Source: Pseudomonadota bacterium (GTDB taxonomy: Bacteria > SAR324 > NAC60-12). From it: 8,284 bases of DNA. Numbering within the stretch: the first letter of the stretch is position 1; each line of letters opens with the position of its first letter. The stretch is taken from contig JACNKY010000174.1 in the NCBI GenBank assembly GCA_014381795.1, forward strand, positions 1 through 8,284. The letters run 5' to 3'. The translations under genes were made by a program, and so were the position numbers. This document shows, piece by piece, positions 1-7,970 of the stretch. The notes beneath the pieces were generated by a model. That model saw only the letters and a list, made by a program, of their open reading frames with translations, ran no database searches and was not told where the DNA came from.

Positions 1-1724
1 CCAGGTCTTATTATTTTATCAAAAATTACGAATCAGCTGAAAAGCATGCACGTCGAGCTACACGTTTTGATCTTTTTAATGCTGGTTATTATGAGTTGCT
101 GGGCAGCATAGCTTTTGCCCTTGAACGTTACGGAGATGCAATAACAGAATTGGCGATTGCAGTCAGAATTTCACCTGAACGTGTTTCTGCTTATTTGAAA
201 CTGGCAGCAACGTATGAGAAGATTGATGATGACGGGAGAGCTATTTCATCGTTGGAGCAGGCACTGCAGATTGATCGGCTTTATGTAGAAGCGCTATACC
301 ATCTCTCACGGATTTATTTGCGTCAGCGCGAATTCGAGGGTTCCAAACGTACTCTCGATACTTTGTTGAAACTGGAGCCTAAGAACAAAGAAGCTCTGCT
401 CATGAGAGTTCAATCATATTCGCTTCAAGGCAGTTACTATTACGCCCAGACTCTCGCGGAAGAAATGCTAAATCAGTTTCCGGACTACGCACCGATTCGG
501 CGTGAATTACTCCGGATTCAATTCGCACAGCAGCAATGGCCTGAAGCGCAGGCTTTACTCGTTCAATTGAGATCAAAAAGTTCATTTTCTACAGAAGATC
601 AACTGATTGAAGCATATTTGCTTTTACATCAGGAGCAGGAAAAAGAAGCGCGATTACGTTTTCAAACTATACTTGAACAGCATCCTGAAAACGTGGATGC
701 GATCATGGGCTTAGCAGTTCAGTTGTTGCGTAAGGGATTTTTGGAAGATTCACTCACCTGGTTAACTCGTGGGTTGGAAATTAACCCGCGTCTTGCCAGA
801 GCACATTATCTGCGCTCATCAATTCTGTTTCGACAAGGTGATTATCTACAGGGAGATTTAGCGATCGGTAGAGCACTGGAATTAGACTCAGCCAATCCTT
901 CTTATCAACTGCTGTTTTTACGCAGACAACTGATGAAAGGCGAATTATCCGTCGTTGAAAAGCAGTTAAAGCGTATACAGGAAAAACATCCGTTGAATAC
1001 TGAAGCACTGCAATTGCAGGCGGATTTGTTTAAAAGCCGCGGTAATTCAGCAGAAGCTGAAAAAATGCTGCGTCAGGCAATTATGGTGCATGATTCTCCT
1101 TCTATACATTTTTCGCTGGCAAGGGTGCTTTATCAACAGAGTAAGTACCGTTCAGTCTTGGAAGTAACAACTCCGTTGTTAGAAGTTCTTTCAGGAAATT
1201 GGGAAGTCGTTTACCTGCATGCTTTGACTTTAAGCCGTGTTGGAAAGTATGAAGAGGCACTGAAAATTAGTCAACCCTACCTTGAACGTAAAGAAAGCCA
1301 GGGTTACGCCCATCGTCTGGTCGGTGATCTACTGCGTTACAATGCTAAAGAGCAGGAAGCCCAGAAAATTTTCCAGCAAGGATTGGTTCAGTTTCCTGGA
1401 CACCTTTTTCTGGTAGACGGTTTAAGCGCATCACTGGTCATGACGGAAGACTGGGAGAAAGTTCTGGAGTTGCTGGAAACAACACTGGAACAAAGTCAGC
1501 GTCTGTCAGGTAATCCGCCGATGCAACTTTTGTTTCTGGACCGTTTAGCAGTCGCCTATCAGCGTTTAGAAAAACCTGAAAAAAAACTGAATATTTTACG
1601 TAAATATCATCAACAAAACGATCCGTTAACTGCGGCACAATTACATTCTTTGGAAGAGCAACTCTTGTTTCCGATTTCGTTACCTTCTCTTGACAAAGCA
1701 TTATCACCGTTATTGCTACCGTAA
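1..1724 (+). CDS. TPR-repeat protein, 5'-truncated by the window edge
   Basis: Frame 3 is open from the first complete codon at position 3, and the peptide read before any start (RSYYFIKNYESAEKHARRA...) is itself helical TPR-like sequence running straight into the next repeat. The gene therefore begins upstream; the TTG at 96 is not a credible start. About 573 residues are visible. Nearly all can be divided into 33-36-residue helix-turn-helix units, about 15 full repeats plus a partial one. They show the TPR pattern of small residues near position 8, A/Y near 20 and P near 32 (for example the units ending AVRISPE, LLKLEPK, ILEQHPE, GLEINPR). No catalytic domain or membrane segment is visible, and any N-terminal signal would lie outside the window. 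TPR arrays are protein-interaction scaffolds; the partner is unknown. It sits 38 bp before the carboxylase gene on the same strand, so co-transcription is plausible. The TPR call is firm and the function is open. Confidence 0.9.
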   Translation, partial: RSYYFIKNYESAEKHARRATRFDLFNAGYYELLGSIAFALERYGDAITELAIAVRISPERVSAYLKLAATYEKIDDDGRAISSLEQALQIDRLYVEALYHLSRIYLRQREFEGSKRTLDTLLKLEPKNKEALLMRVQSYSLQGSYYYAQTLAEEMLNQFPDYAPIRRELLRIQFAQQQWPEAQALLVQLRSKSSFSTEDQLIEAYLLLHQEQEKEARLRFQTILEQHPENVDAIMGLAVQLLRKGFLEDSLTWLTRGLEINPRLARAHYLRSSILFRQGDYLQGDLAIGRALELDSANPSYQLLFLRRQLMKGELSVVEKQLKRIQEKHPLNTEALQLQADLFKSRGNSAEAEKMLRQAIMVHDSPSIHFSLARVLYQQSKYRSVLEVTTPLLEVLSGNWEVVYLHALTLSRVGKYEEALKISQPYLERKESQGYAHRLVGDLLRYNAKEQEAQKIFQQGLVQFPGHLFLVDGLSASLVMTEDWEKVLELLETTLEQSQRLSGNPPMQLLFLDRLAVAYQRLEKPEKKLNILRKYHQQNDPLTAAQLHSLEEQLLFPISLPSLDKALSPLLLP

Positions 1725-1762
1725 AAGCTCAACCAGAATTTTGCACAAAACATCTTAGTTAT

Positions 1763-4700
1763 ATGGGATCAAACAATAAAAAAACCAGCAAATTCACTTC
1801 AGCGTTTCATGCCGCTGAAGTGATCTCACACGATCTATCCCTTTTGCGCGGGAAGAAGAAGCCTGCTTTTTTTGATGATTCAGGAATCCAGGGATTACTG
1901 TCCACGGAAGAGATTGAAGAAGAAGTTCGGCAACTGAAGAAAGTAGACGTTGACTCATATATTCAACGTGTGGTTAATCCATCTGAATCAAAGAAGCGTC
2001 CTAGTGCTCTGGAAGTAATTCAGCAGTTAGGTGGAAAAATGATTGCAGAAGAAACCGAAGGACCGCTTTATACTGCAGAAATTGAATTTTTAATTTCTGG
2101 GCAAATGCGAAGGTTGGGATTTATTGCCCAGAATCACAAAATACAAAATGGTGTCTGGGGGCCGAATCATCACCGTAAAGCCGCGGAAAAGGTGCGTTTT
2201 TTTGCTTCGCACAGTATACCTCTGGTAACTTTCATGGATACGCCAGGTGCAGCTGCTGATGCAGAAGCAAACCTGGACAACCAGTCTCACAGTATTTCAT
2301 TTCTGATCAGTGAAATGGCAAATTTACAGTTGCCTGTCATCGGCATTGTTTTTGGAGGTGGTTACAGCGGTGGAGCAATTCCTCTGGCAACCGCCAATAT
2401 CCTGCTTTCCGTCAGGCAAGGTGTCTTCAACACTATCCATCCAAAAGGCTTAAGTAACATTGCGCGGAAATATGATTTATCCTGGCAGGAGTCAGCCAAA
2501 CACATAGGAGTTTCTGCATATGAATTACAGTCTCAAGGATATTTCGACGGTATCATAGATTATGCTTATGAGCACCCTCATCAAGCAAAAAATATTAAGG
2601 ATGCAATCATCAGTGCAGTTGAAGCGACTGAAAATAATTCATGTAAATTCTTAATTGAAAATGATTTTTTCTTTGACCATTATCGTGACAGCATCAATCA
2701 TTATCTCAACCCTTCAAAACTTTTAATAGAAAGTAACAGAGTTACAGACCGCTCCCCAACAGGTACGCTGAATATTTTTGGTGATGTGTATCGGTTTATG
2801 CGTTACCTCAAATTACGCCAGCGTATTGTCAGTCGCTCCATCGATAGTTATGCCAGACTCAGTTCTCGTAAAACTCCTGTGGGGAAATTGCAGGAACGTC
2901 TTAAAAAAGAACGACAGGAAAAACTGCAGCAGTGGTACAAGACTCCGCTGGAGGTGCGTTTCCACGAAAAGCTGAACAAACGTTTTGAACAGTTTGTCAG
3001 TGCCAGTGATGACCGTGAAAAAGAGCGTGGACGTCTGGTTGCCTTTTTCATCGGTGATCCACGGGTGAATTATAAAAAAGCGGTTGATGACCTGACTCTG
3101 GAAATACTGCTTTACCTCTATAATTACTGGAAGGACAGTACTTCAGAAAACCTGATAGAACTGTACGAACAACTTGGAGAATTAACTCTCAAGGACCTCC
3201 CTCCAAAGAATCCTAATTTACTGGATTTGTTAAAAACCACTGTTATTAATGAAAGTTTTAAGGAAAATTTCCAGAACATACTCCTGTTTGATTTGCTCTA
3301 CAATCAAGTCATAGAAGCTCTTCCGACTATTGCAGATGAACTGAAAGGTACAAATCAAATTTCCCAAAAATCTGTCGAACAGTTGTTTGAGCAGACAGTG
3401 GAAGGAGCAATGAAGGAATTTAAAAAAAATTCGCTACAACTTGAAAGTAATACAGTAGGGACACAATTTTTTAAGTGGTTGGCAAATTTTATTGACCACA
3501 AAGATTGTGATGAAGTTCTGGGTACAATCAGCGAATGGAAAAGAGTTGTCTTCCCGCGGATGAGTCCTCCACTGTTTGGGCTTGTGCGTTATTATTTTTC
3601 TGGACTGTTACCCTCACTTTACGAAGCACAGCAGAATAAAGGCCGCTTTAACGGAAAAATCACTCCACGCAACATCGGCATTAAAGATTTTTGGAACCGT
3701 CTCGATCAATCCTACAAAGATTTGCTGATCCAGAATTTATTACGTGGATACAAAAGCTCTGTCATTAGTTCCACTAAAGTCCTCGAGCATTATTTCAAAG
3801 ATTTTAAGGAATTGTACGCAGACAGGATAACTTCAAATCCGGTTAAATTTCCAGGATTCCGTGAGGCGATTGAGCAGGCATTGGATAATGGTGTTACGCC
3901 GTGTGGTGTGGTGACTGGAATGGGAACATTCACCAATGAAGTAAACGTAGAAGCAGACGTTGATAAAAAAACTGATCCTAAAAAACAAAAAACATCTTAC
4001 CGGGTAGGTCTGGTGGTCAGTAATGTAGAGTTTCAAGCTGGAGCATTTGATATGGCAAGCTGCGAAAAAGTTTGCCGGTTACTTGATGATTGTGCGCGTT
4101 TGAAATTACCGGTGATCTTTTTCATCTCTTCCGCGGGTATGCAAACCAAGGAAGGCGGTGGATCTTTATTCTCAATGGCTATCATCAATGAACGGATAAC
4201 AAGATTTGTAAAAGATCTGGACCTGCCTGTTTTGTGTTTCGGCTTTCGTGACTGTACTGGAGGAGCACAAGCTAGTTTTGTAACGCATTTGCTTGTGCGT
4301 ACCTATTATTTATCAGGTTCACAAATTCCATTTGCCGGTCAATTGGTGGTGGAAAGCCACTTACCGGCCCATTCAACTTTGTCGAATTACCTTTCCACAA
4401 ATCCTGGCACAATGGACGGTCTTGTCAAAAATCCTTTTGACACAGATATTGATCAAAAACTTTTGGAAATTGACCCGCAGATTCCGGTTGCTAAATATTC
4501 AGTTGAGGAGATTATTTCACGTGTCTTGTCTGGTGAATATCAGTTGTCTGTAGGTGATGAAGTTCAGACATATTCTACTCAGGAAAATTTACATACAGGT
4601 GAACTTAAACGTGTGCTGATTCACGCACGCGGCTGCACCGCGGCACGTTTGATACGAGGTGCTCAGGATGCCGGGATGGAAGTGGTCTTAGTTGCCTCGG

Positions 4701-6346
4701 ATGCTGATATGGAAAGTTATCCTGCAACCTTGCTGCGTGAAAAAGACCGTTTGGTCTGCATTGGAGGCAACACACCGCAGGATAGTTATTTGAACGGAAT
4801 GAGCGTAATCAGAATTGCAGAACAGGAGGAAGTAGATGCAATTCATCCAGGCATTGGATTTTTGTCGGAATCTCCGCATTATGCAAGAATTTGCCGGGAA
4901 CACGGTTTTAACTTTATCGGACCGCGTGTTGCGAATATGGATAGAATGGGTAACAAGTCAAATGCAATTGCGACTGCCCAAAATTTAAAGATACCCGTTG
5001 TCCCTGGTAGTGAAGGTGCTTTAATGGATCCTGCACATGCTCTGGTTGTTGCCGCGGAAATTGGATTTCCGGTGTTGATAAAAGCGGCACACGGCGGAGG
5101 AGGAAAAGGGATTGGAGTAGTCAGAGAAGCAGGGCGCTTCAAATCAATATTTTCACGGATGTTTCAGGAAGCCCTGAGTGCGTTTGGCAATGGAGATTTG
5201 TATTTAGAAAAATTCGTCGGTTCGATGCGTCACCTTGAAGTGCAAATAATCCGTGACATGCATGGTAATTCAAAATTATTAGGAATACGTGACTGTTCGG
5301 TTCAGCGTAATTATCAAAAACTTATTGAGGAAACTGCTTCAGGAATTCCGAAAAATATCAGGGATCAGGTTTATAATTATGCAGGTAAATTGATTGATGA
5401 AATTGATTACATCGGTGCAGGTACTGTTGAATTTATTTATGATCTTGATCAAAAATGTGTTTATTTTATGGAAATGAATACAAGACTGCAGGTAGAGCAT
5501 CCTGTATCCGAAATGGTTTCAGGAACTGATTTGGTCCAACTGCAGTTGGAAGTAGCTCAAGGTGACAATATTGGAGCACTGGATGTGAAACTCAATGGCC
5601 ATGCGATTGAATTACGTGTGATTGCAGAGAAAATAGAACTCGACGATGAGGGTGAGATGCGTTTTATTCCGGATCCAGGACACGTATCGGAAGTGTATTT
5701 TCCGGAAAAAGCAAATGTGCGTGTCATTCAAACAGTTGCTACCGGCTCTGTAGTATCACCATATTACGATAGTCTGATTGCGCAGATAATCTGCTGTGGC
5801 AAATCACGCAAAGAAGCAATCAGCAGTTTGCTCGAATATTTGAAGGGAGTTAAAATTCGAGGTGTGTCCACTAACTTGGCTTTGAATCGACTAATCCTAC
5901 AGGATGCAGAATTTAAAAAGGGTCGTTTCAGTACAAGTTATCTGGTAGATCTGTTTGAACGGATTGATGCAAAGAAACTTCTTAGTGAATCTCAAAAAGA
6001 TTCAGGGACTGCTAAAAATGCTGTTGATCAGAAAACCATCATGCTGGAAGGTTCAGATGAATTGAAGGTTCTCTCTCCGCAGATGGGTGGTTTCTATTGT
6101 GCTGCGTCCCGTGAGGAGGAACCTTTCGTGAGTGAAGGACAGATCATTGACGTTAATCACACTCTGTGTTTGTTGGAATCGATGAAAGTCTACACGGAAT
6201 TATCATTGGCAGACTACAAAAGCCCTGATGGAGATTCATTATATCTCGATGAGGTGAAGTATAAAGTTATACGGGTCATAGCCGAAGACCAGAATACTGT
6301 AAACCAGGGTGATTTGCTGTTTGTGATGCAGCCTGTGGATGCCTGA
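1763..6346 (+). CDS. single-chain four-domain acyl-CoA (acetyl-CoA-type) carboxylase, order CT-alpha / helical block / CT-beta / biotin carboxylase / BCCP
   Basis: The predicted reaction is ATP-dependent carboxylation of an acyl-CoA, probably acetyl-CoA to malonyl-CoA, in the cytoplasm. Residues ~80-290 are AccA-like: DTPGA at 159-163 and the oxyanion-type GGGYSGGA at 198-205. Residues ~300-690 are helix-rich, charged and not recognised. Residues ~695-905 are AccD-like: TGMGTF 718-723, SSAGMQ 789-794, CTGGAQASF 831-839, FAGQ 857-860; no CxxC zinc-ribbon pairs are visible. Residues ~948-1405 are biotin carboxylase: HPGIGFLSE, the ATP loop HGGGGKGIG 1110-1118, RDCSVQRNYQK with K1186, and EMNTRLQVEH with E1237, N1239 and R1241 matching the E. 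coli catalytic E288/N290/R292. The usual NRGEIA at the BC start reads ARGCTA. Residues ~1450-1527 are an AccB-like carrier including the thumb region, with biotinyl lysine K1475 in ESMK. The ATG at 1763 is the only start after the in-frame stop at 1691; no clear Shine-Dalgarno is seen. Substrate specificity cannot be read from the sequence. Confidence 0.93.
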   Translation: MGSNNKKTSKFTSAFHAAEVISHDLSLLRGKKKPAFFDDSGIQGLLSTEEIEEEVRQLKKVDVDSYIQRVVNPSESKKRPSALEVIQQLGGKMIAEETEGPLYTAEIEFLISGQMRRLGFIAQNHKIQNGVWGPNHHRKAAEKVRFFASHSIPLVTFMDTPGAAADAEANLDNQSHSISFLISEMANLQLPVIGIVFGGGYSGGAIPLATANILLSVRQGVFNTIHPKGLSNIARKYDLSWQESAKHIGVSAYELQSQGYFDGIIDYAYEHPHQAKNIKDAIISAVEATENNSCKFLIENDFFFDHYRDSINHYLNPSKLLIESNRVTDRSPTGTLNIFGDVYRFMRYLKLRQRIVSRSIDSYARLSSRKTPVGKLQERLKKERQEKLQQWYKTPLEVRFHEKLNKRFEQFVSASDDREKERGRLVAFFIGDPRVNYKKAVDDLTLEILLYLYNYWKDSTSENLIELYEQLGELTLKDLPPKNPNLLDLLKTTVINESFKENFQNILLFDLLYNQVIEALPTIADELKGTNQISQKSVEQLFEQTVEGAMKEFKKNSLQLESNTVGTQFFKWLANFIDHKDCDEVLGTISEWKRVVFPRMSPPLFGLVRYYFSGLLPSLYEAQQNKGRFNGKITPRNIGIKDFWNRLDQSYKDLLIQNLLRGYKSSVISSTKVLEHYFKDFKELYADRITSNPVKFPGFREAIEQALDNGVTPCGVVTGMGTFTNEVNVEADVDKKTDPKKQKTSYRVGLVVSNVEFQAGAFDMASCEKVCRLLDDCARLKLPVIFFISSAGMQTKEGGGSLFSMAIINERITRFVKDLDLPVLCFGFRDCTGGAQASFVTHLLVRTYYLSGSQIPFAGQLVVESHLPAHSTLSNYLSTNPGTMDGLVKNPFDTDIDQKLLEIDPQIPVAKYSVEEIISRVLSGEYQLSVGDEVQTYSTQENLHTGELKRVLIHARGCTAARLIRGAQDAGMEVVLVASDADMESYPATLLREKDRLVCIGGNTPQDSYLNGMSVIRIAEQEEVDAIHPGIGFLSESPHYARICREHGFNFIGPRVANMDRMGNKSNAIATAQNLKIPVVPGSEGALMDPAHALVVAAEIGFPVLIKAAHGGGGKGIGVVREAGRFKSIFSRMFQEALSAFGNGDLYLEKFVGSMRHLEVQIIRDMHGNSKLLGIRDCSVQRNYQKLIEETASGIPKNIRDQVYNYAGKLIDEIDYIGAGTVEFIYDLDQKCVYFMEMNTRLQVEHPVSEMVSGTDLVQLQLEVAQGDNIGALDVKLNGHAIELRVIAEKIELDDEGEMRFIPDPGHVSEVYFPEKANVRVIQTVATGSVVSPYYDSLIAQIICCGKSRKEAISSLLEYLKGVKIRGVSTNLALNRLILQDAEFKKGRFSTSYLVDLFERIDAKKLLSESQKDSGTAKNAVDQKTIMLEGSDELKVLSPQMGGFYCAASREEEPFVSEGQIIDVNHTLCLLESMKVYTELSLADYKSPDGDSLYLDEVKYKVIRVIAEDQNTVNQGDLLFVMQPVDA

Positions 6347-7379
6347 TCATGTTTCTGCACTCATGAACGTACCTTTAACAAAAACAATAGATCCGACAAC
6401 CACCCCGCCGCTCAGTTTAGAACACATTCTAAAAGTAGTATCCGCTGATATTGAGTCGCTTGAGTCAAAAATATTAGGCGATGTAATGACCGATATTCCT
6501 TTGCTCAATAATGTGGCAGATCATATTCTGAGTTCCGGAGGTAAAAGGCTGCGTCCCGCACTTGTACTTTTAGGTGCAGAAATGTTTGCTGGTGTGGATG
6601 AGAGGGTCATGGAGGCCGCACAGGTAATAGAGTATCTACACACTGCAACTCTTCTGCATGATGATGTGGTTGACGGAGCGGAGACACGCAGGGCCAAGCA
6701 GACGGCTTGCAAAGTTTGGGGAAATGAAGCCAGTGTCCTTTCTGGAGATTATTTGCTGTCCATGGCATTTCACCGCCTCACAAAATTGCGTAATCTGGAA
6801 GTCCTGGAGCTGATGTCAGAAACAACAACAAAGATGGCACGTGGTGAGTTATTACAGTTGACACGTTCTTTTGAGACTGCAAACGAGGAAGAATATCTTG
6901 AAATCATCATCAACAAAACAGCCTGTCTTTTTGCAACTGCAATCAAAACTGGTGCGTTACTGGCTGGTGCCTCAGGTGAATCCGCAAACCAGTTGTATGA
7001 TTATGGAATGGCACTTGGAATATCCTTTCAGATTGTGGATGATGCTCTTGATTATGCAGATGGAAATAAAACCGGAAAACCTGTTGGTGGGGATTTACAG
7101 GAACGTAAAATAACTCTTCCTTTAAGTCATTTACTAGGTAAAGCAAATGTTGCCGACAGAAAACGTCTTGATTCGATTCTCTCCCTGCAGGAAATTGCAA
7201 AGCCACAGATTGAAGAGGTGATCGAGTTGATGCAGCGCTATGGTTCTATCAGTTATACTTTAGATGTTTCCAGGAAACATTCTGCCGCGGCAAAACTGAA
7301 TATAGCAAATTTTCCTGAAACAAAGCTCACAAAATCTCTGACAGATATTGCAGATTTTGTCGTTTCACGTCAGCTTTGA
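6339..7379 (+). CDS. ispB: long-chain trans-polyprenyl diphosphate synthase (octaprenyl-diphosphate-synthase-like)
   Basis: A head-to-tail prenyltransferase that extends an allylic diphosphate with isopentenyl diphosphate, normally to make the side chain of ubiquinone or menaquinone. Visible motifs: GGKRLRP 67-73 for IPP binding, the first aspartate-rich motif DDVVD 108-112, NKTA around 192-195, the second aspartate-rich motif DDALD 234-238, and a C-terminal GGDLQERK-TLPL segment where E. coli IspB has GDDLNEGK. The residues four and five before the first Asp motif are small (T104, A103) rather than aromatic, which in this family marks long-chain products; exact length (C35-C45) cannot be given. 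The 346 residues compare with about 323 in E. coli IspB, the extra being N-terminal. The ATG at 6339 overlaps the upstream stop by 8 nt, suggesting translational coupling; ATG 6363 (codon 9) is an alternative, and neither has a strong Shine-Dalgarno. The family is certain; the symbol is inferred from similarity. Confidence 0.92.
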   Translation: MPDHVSALMNVPLTKTIDPTTTPPLSLEHILKVVSADIESLESKILGDVMTDIPLLNNVADHILSSGGKRLRPALVLLGAEMFAGVDERVMEAAQVIEYLHTATLLHDDVVDGAETRRAKQTACKVWGNEASVLSGDYLLSMAFHRLTKLRNLEVLELMSETTTKMARGELLQLTRSFETANEEEYLEIIINKTACLFATAIKTGALLAGASGESANQLYDYGMALGISFQIVDDALDYADGNKTGKPVGGDLQERKITLPLSHLLGKANVADRKRLDSILSLQEIAKPQIEEVIELMQRYGSISYTLDVSRKHSAAAKLNIANFPETKLTKSLTDIADFVVSRQL

Positions 7380-7405
7380 ATAATCCTTAAAATGTTCTAA
7401 AATTA

Positions 7406-7434
7406 GCCGCGACTGAACAGACTCCGGCATTTTT
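7406..7434 (+). terminator. weak candidate intrinsic terminator after the prenyl synthase gene
   Basis: GCCG (7406-7409) can pair with CGGC (7425-7428) across a 15-nt loop, and the stem is followed by A and five T (7430-7434), 26 bp after the prenyl synthase stop. The minus-strand reading also runs into a T-rich stretch, so it could act for both convergent units. The stem is only 4 bp and the loop is long, so this is weak support. Confidence 0.28.
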
Positions 7435-7462
7435 GATGTCCTGATTGCTGATTTATTATTGG

Positions 7463-7490
7463 GGTGGAATAATTTTTTTTCAATTCCATC
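7463..7490. repeat. inverted repeat with T8 loop in the convergent intergenic region
   Basis: GGTGGAAT (7463-7470) pairs with ATTCCATC (7483-7490): eight pairs including one G-T wobble, around a 12-nt loop that contains eight consecutive T (7473-7480). It lies between the stops of the two convergent genes, so a role in transcript ends or 3' stability is plausible. No T-run follows the stem on either strand, so it is not a canonical terminator. Confidence 0.4.
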
Positions 7491-7516
7491 GACTCTGCCT
7501 TAGAAAAAACATCAGT

Positions 7517-7951
7517 CTATTTCCCATGCGGAGACAATGAGTGGCGGCTGTATAGAGAACTCCAGCGGGTTGAGCGACGGGCTGCTTCTCCAAGTGAAAT
7601 TAGAATGTCTTCAATTTTAAGTGGTTTTTCAAAAAAATCATAAGCACCGCCCTGCATGCATTGGATAACATGTGGTAATGTACTGTGTGATGTCATGACA
7701 AAAATCTGCATCAGTGAATTCATTTCCTTGATCTGCATCAATAATTCCACCCCGCTCATCTCTGCCATCATGATATCTGTTATCACAACATTGAAAAAAC
7801 TACGCTGAAGTGTGGTCAGGGCTTCTTCTGCACTTTTTGCAGTACTAACGTGATATCCTGCTTTTTCCAGAGACTGACGGAGAACCATCCGAATATTTTC
7901 ATCATCATCCACCACCAAAATGCTTAAATCTAAATTAGTTGTTTTTTTCAT
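7517..7951 (-). CDS. stand-alone response regulator receiver (CheY/NtrC-receiver-like) protein
   Basis: A 144-residue single-domain receiver, phosphorylated by an unidentified histidine kinase. It shows all the phosphorylation-site residues: the acidic pair D15/D16 in ILVVDDDEN, the phospho-acceptor D59 in VVITDIMM, T87 in FVMTSHS, and K109 in FFEKPL. The GGAYDFFEKPL segment is typical of NtrC-family receivers, but no AAA+, HTH or enzymatic output domain follows, only a basic tail of about 25 residues. Start choice: the ATG at 7951 (MKKTTNL...) gives the normal receiver N terminus and has a weak purine-rich AAAGA 7 nt upstream. The frame could extend to an ATG at 8017, but that would overlap the upstream gene by 47 nt with sequence unlike a receiver. 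The gene lies 19 bp downstream of the TrpC-like gene on the same strand, so the two are probably co-transcribed. The partner kinase and target are not in the window. Confidence 0.9.
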   Translation of the reverse strand: MKKTTNLDLSILVVDDDENIRMVLRQSLEKAGYHVSTAKSAEEALTTLQRSFFNVVITDIMMAEMSGVELLMQIKEMNSLMQIFVMTSHSTLPHVIQCMQGGAYDFFEKPLKIEDILISLGEAARRSTRWSSLYSRHSLSPHGK

Positions 7952-7970
7952 GTAATTTTCTTTAAGAACT

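Noticed and set aside
400..1707. Minus-strand open frames of 61-89 codons inside the TPR gene
   Set aside because: They lie opposite a strongly conserved repeat protein, have no recognisable domain and show no ribosome binding site; they are shadows.
96..1724. Full-length TPR gene starting at TTG 96
   Set aside because: The frame is open to the left edge and the upstream residues belong to the TPR array, so 96 is an internal codon.
1725..1762. Promoter or regulatory element between the TPR and carboxylase genes
   Set aside because: The 38-bp gap has no clear -35/-10 pair, hairpin or Shine-Dalgarno; it is simply a short intergenic spacer.
2090..5142. Short open frames on both strands inside the carboxylase gene
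   Set aside because: All overlap well-conserved carboxylase domains or the continuous frame linking them, and their peptides have no recognisable features.
1763..6346. Carbamoyl-phosphate synthase, pyruvate carboxylase or propionyl-CoA carboxylase annotation for the large protein
   Set aside because: The ATP-grasp part has the biotin carboxylase signature (RDCSVQR, EMNTRLQVEH), a biotin carrier follows it, and the transferase halves resemble AccA and AccD. There is no pyruvate carboxylase-type transferase domain.
6521..7206. Short open frames inside the prenyl diphosphate synthase gene
   Set aside because: They overlap the aspartate-rich motifs and conserved core of that gene; no independent evidence.
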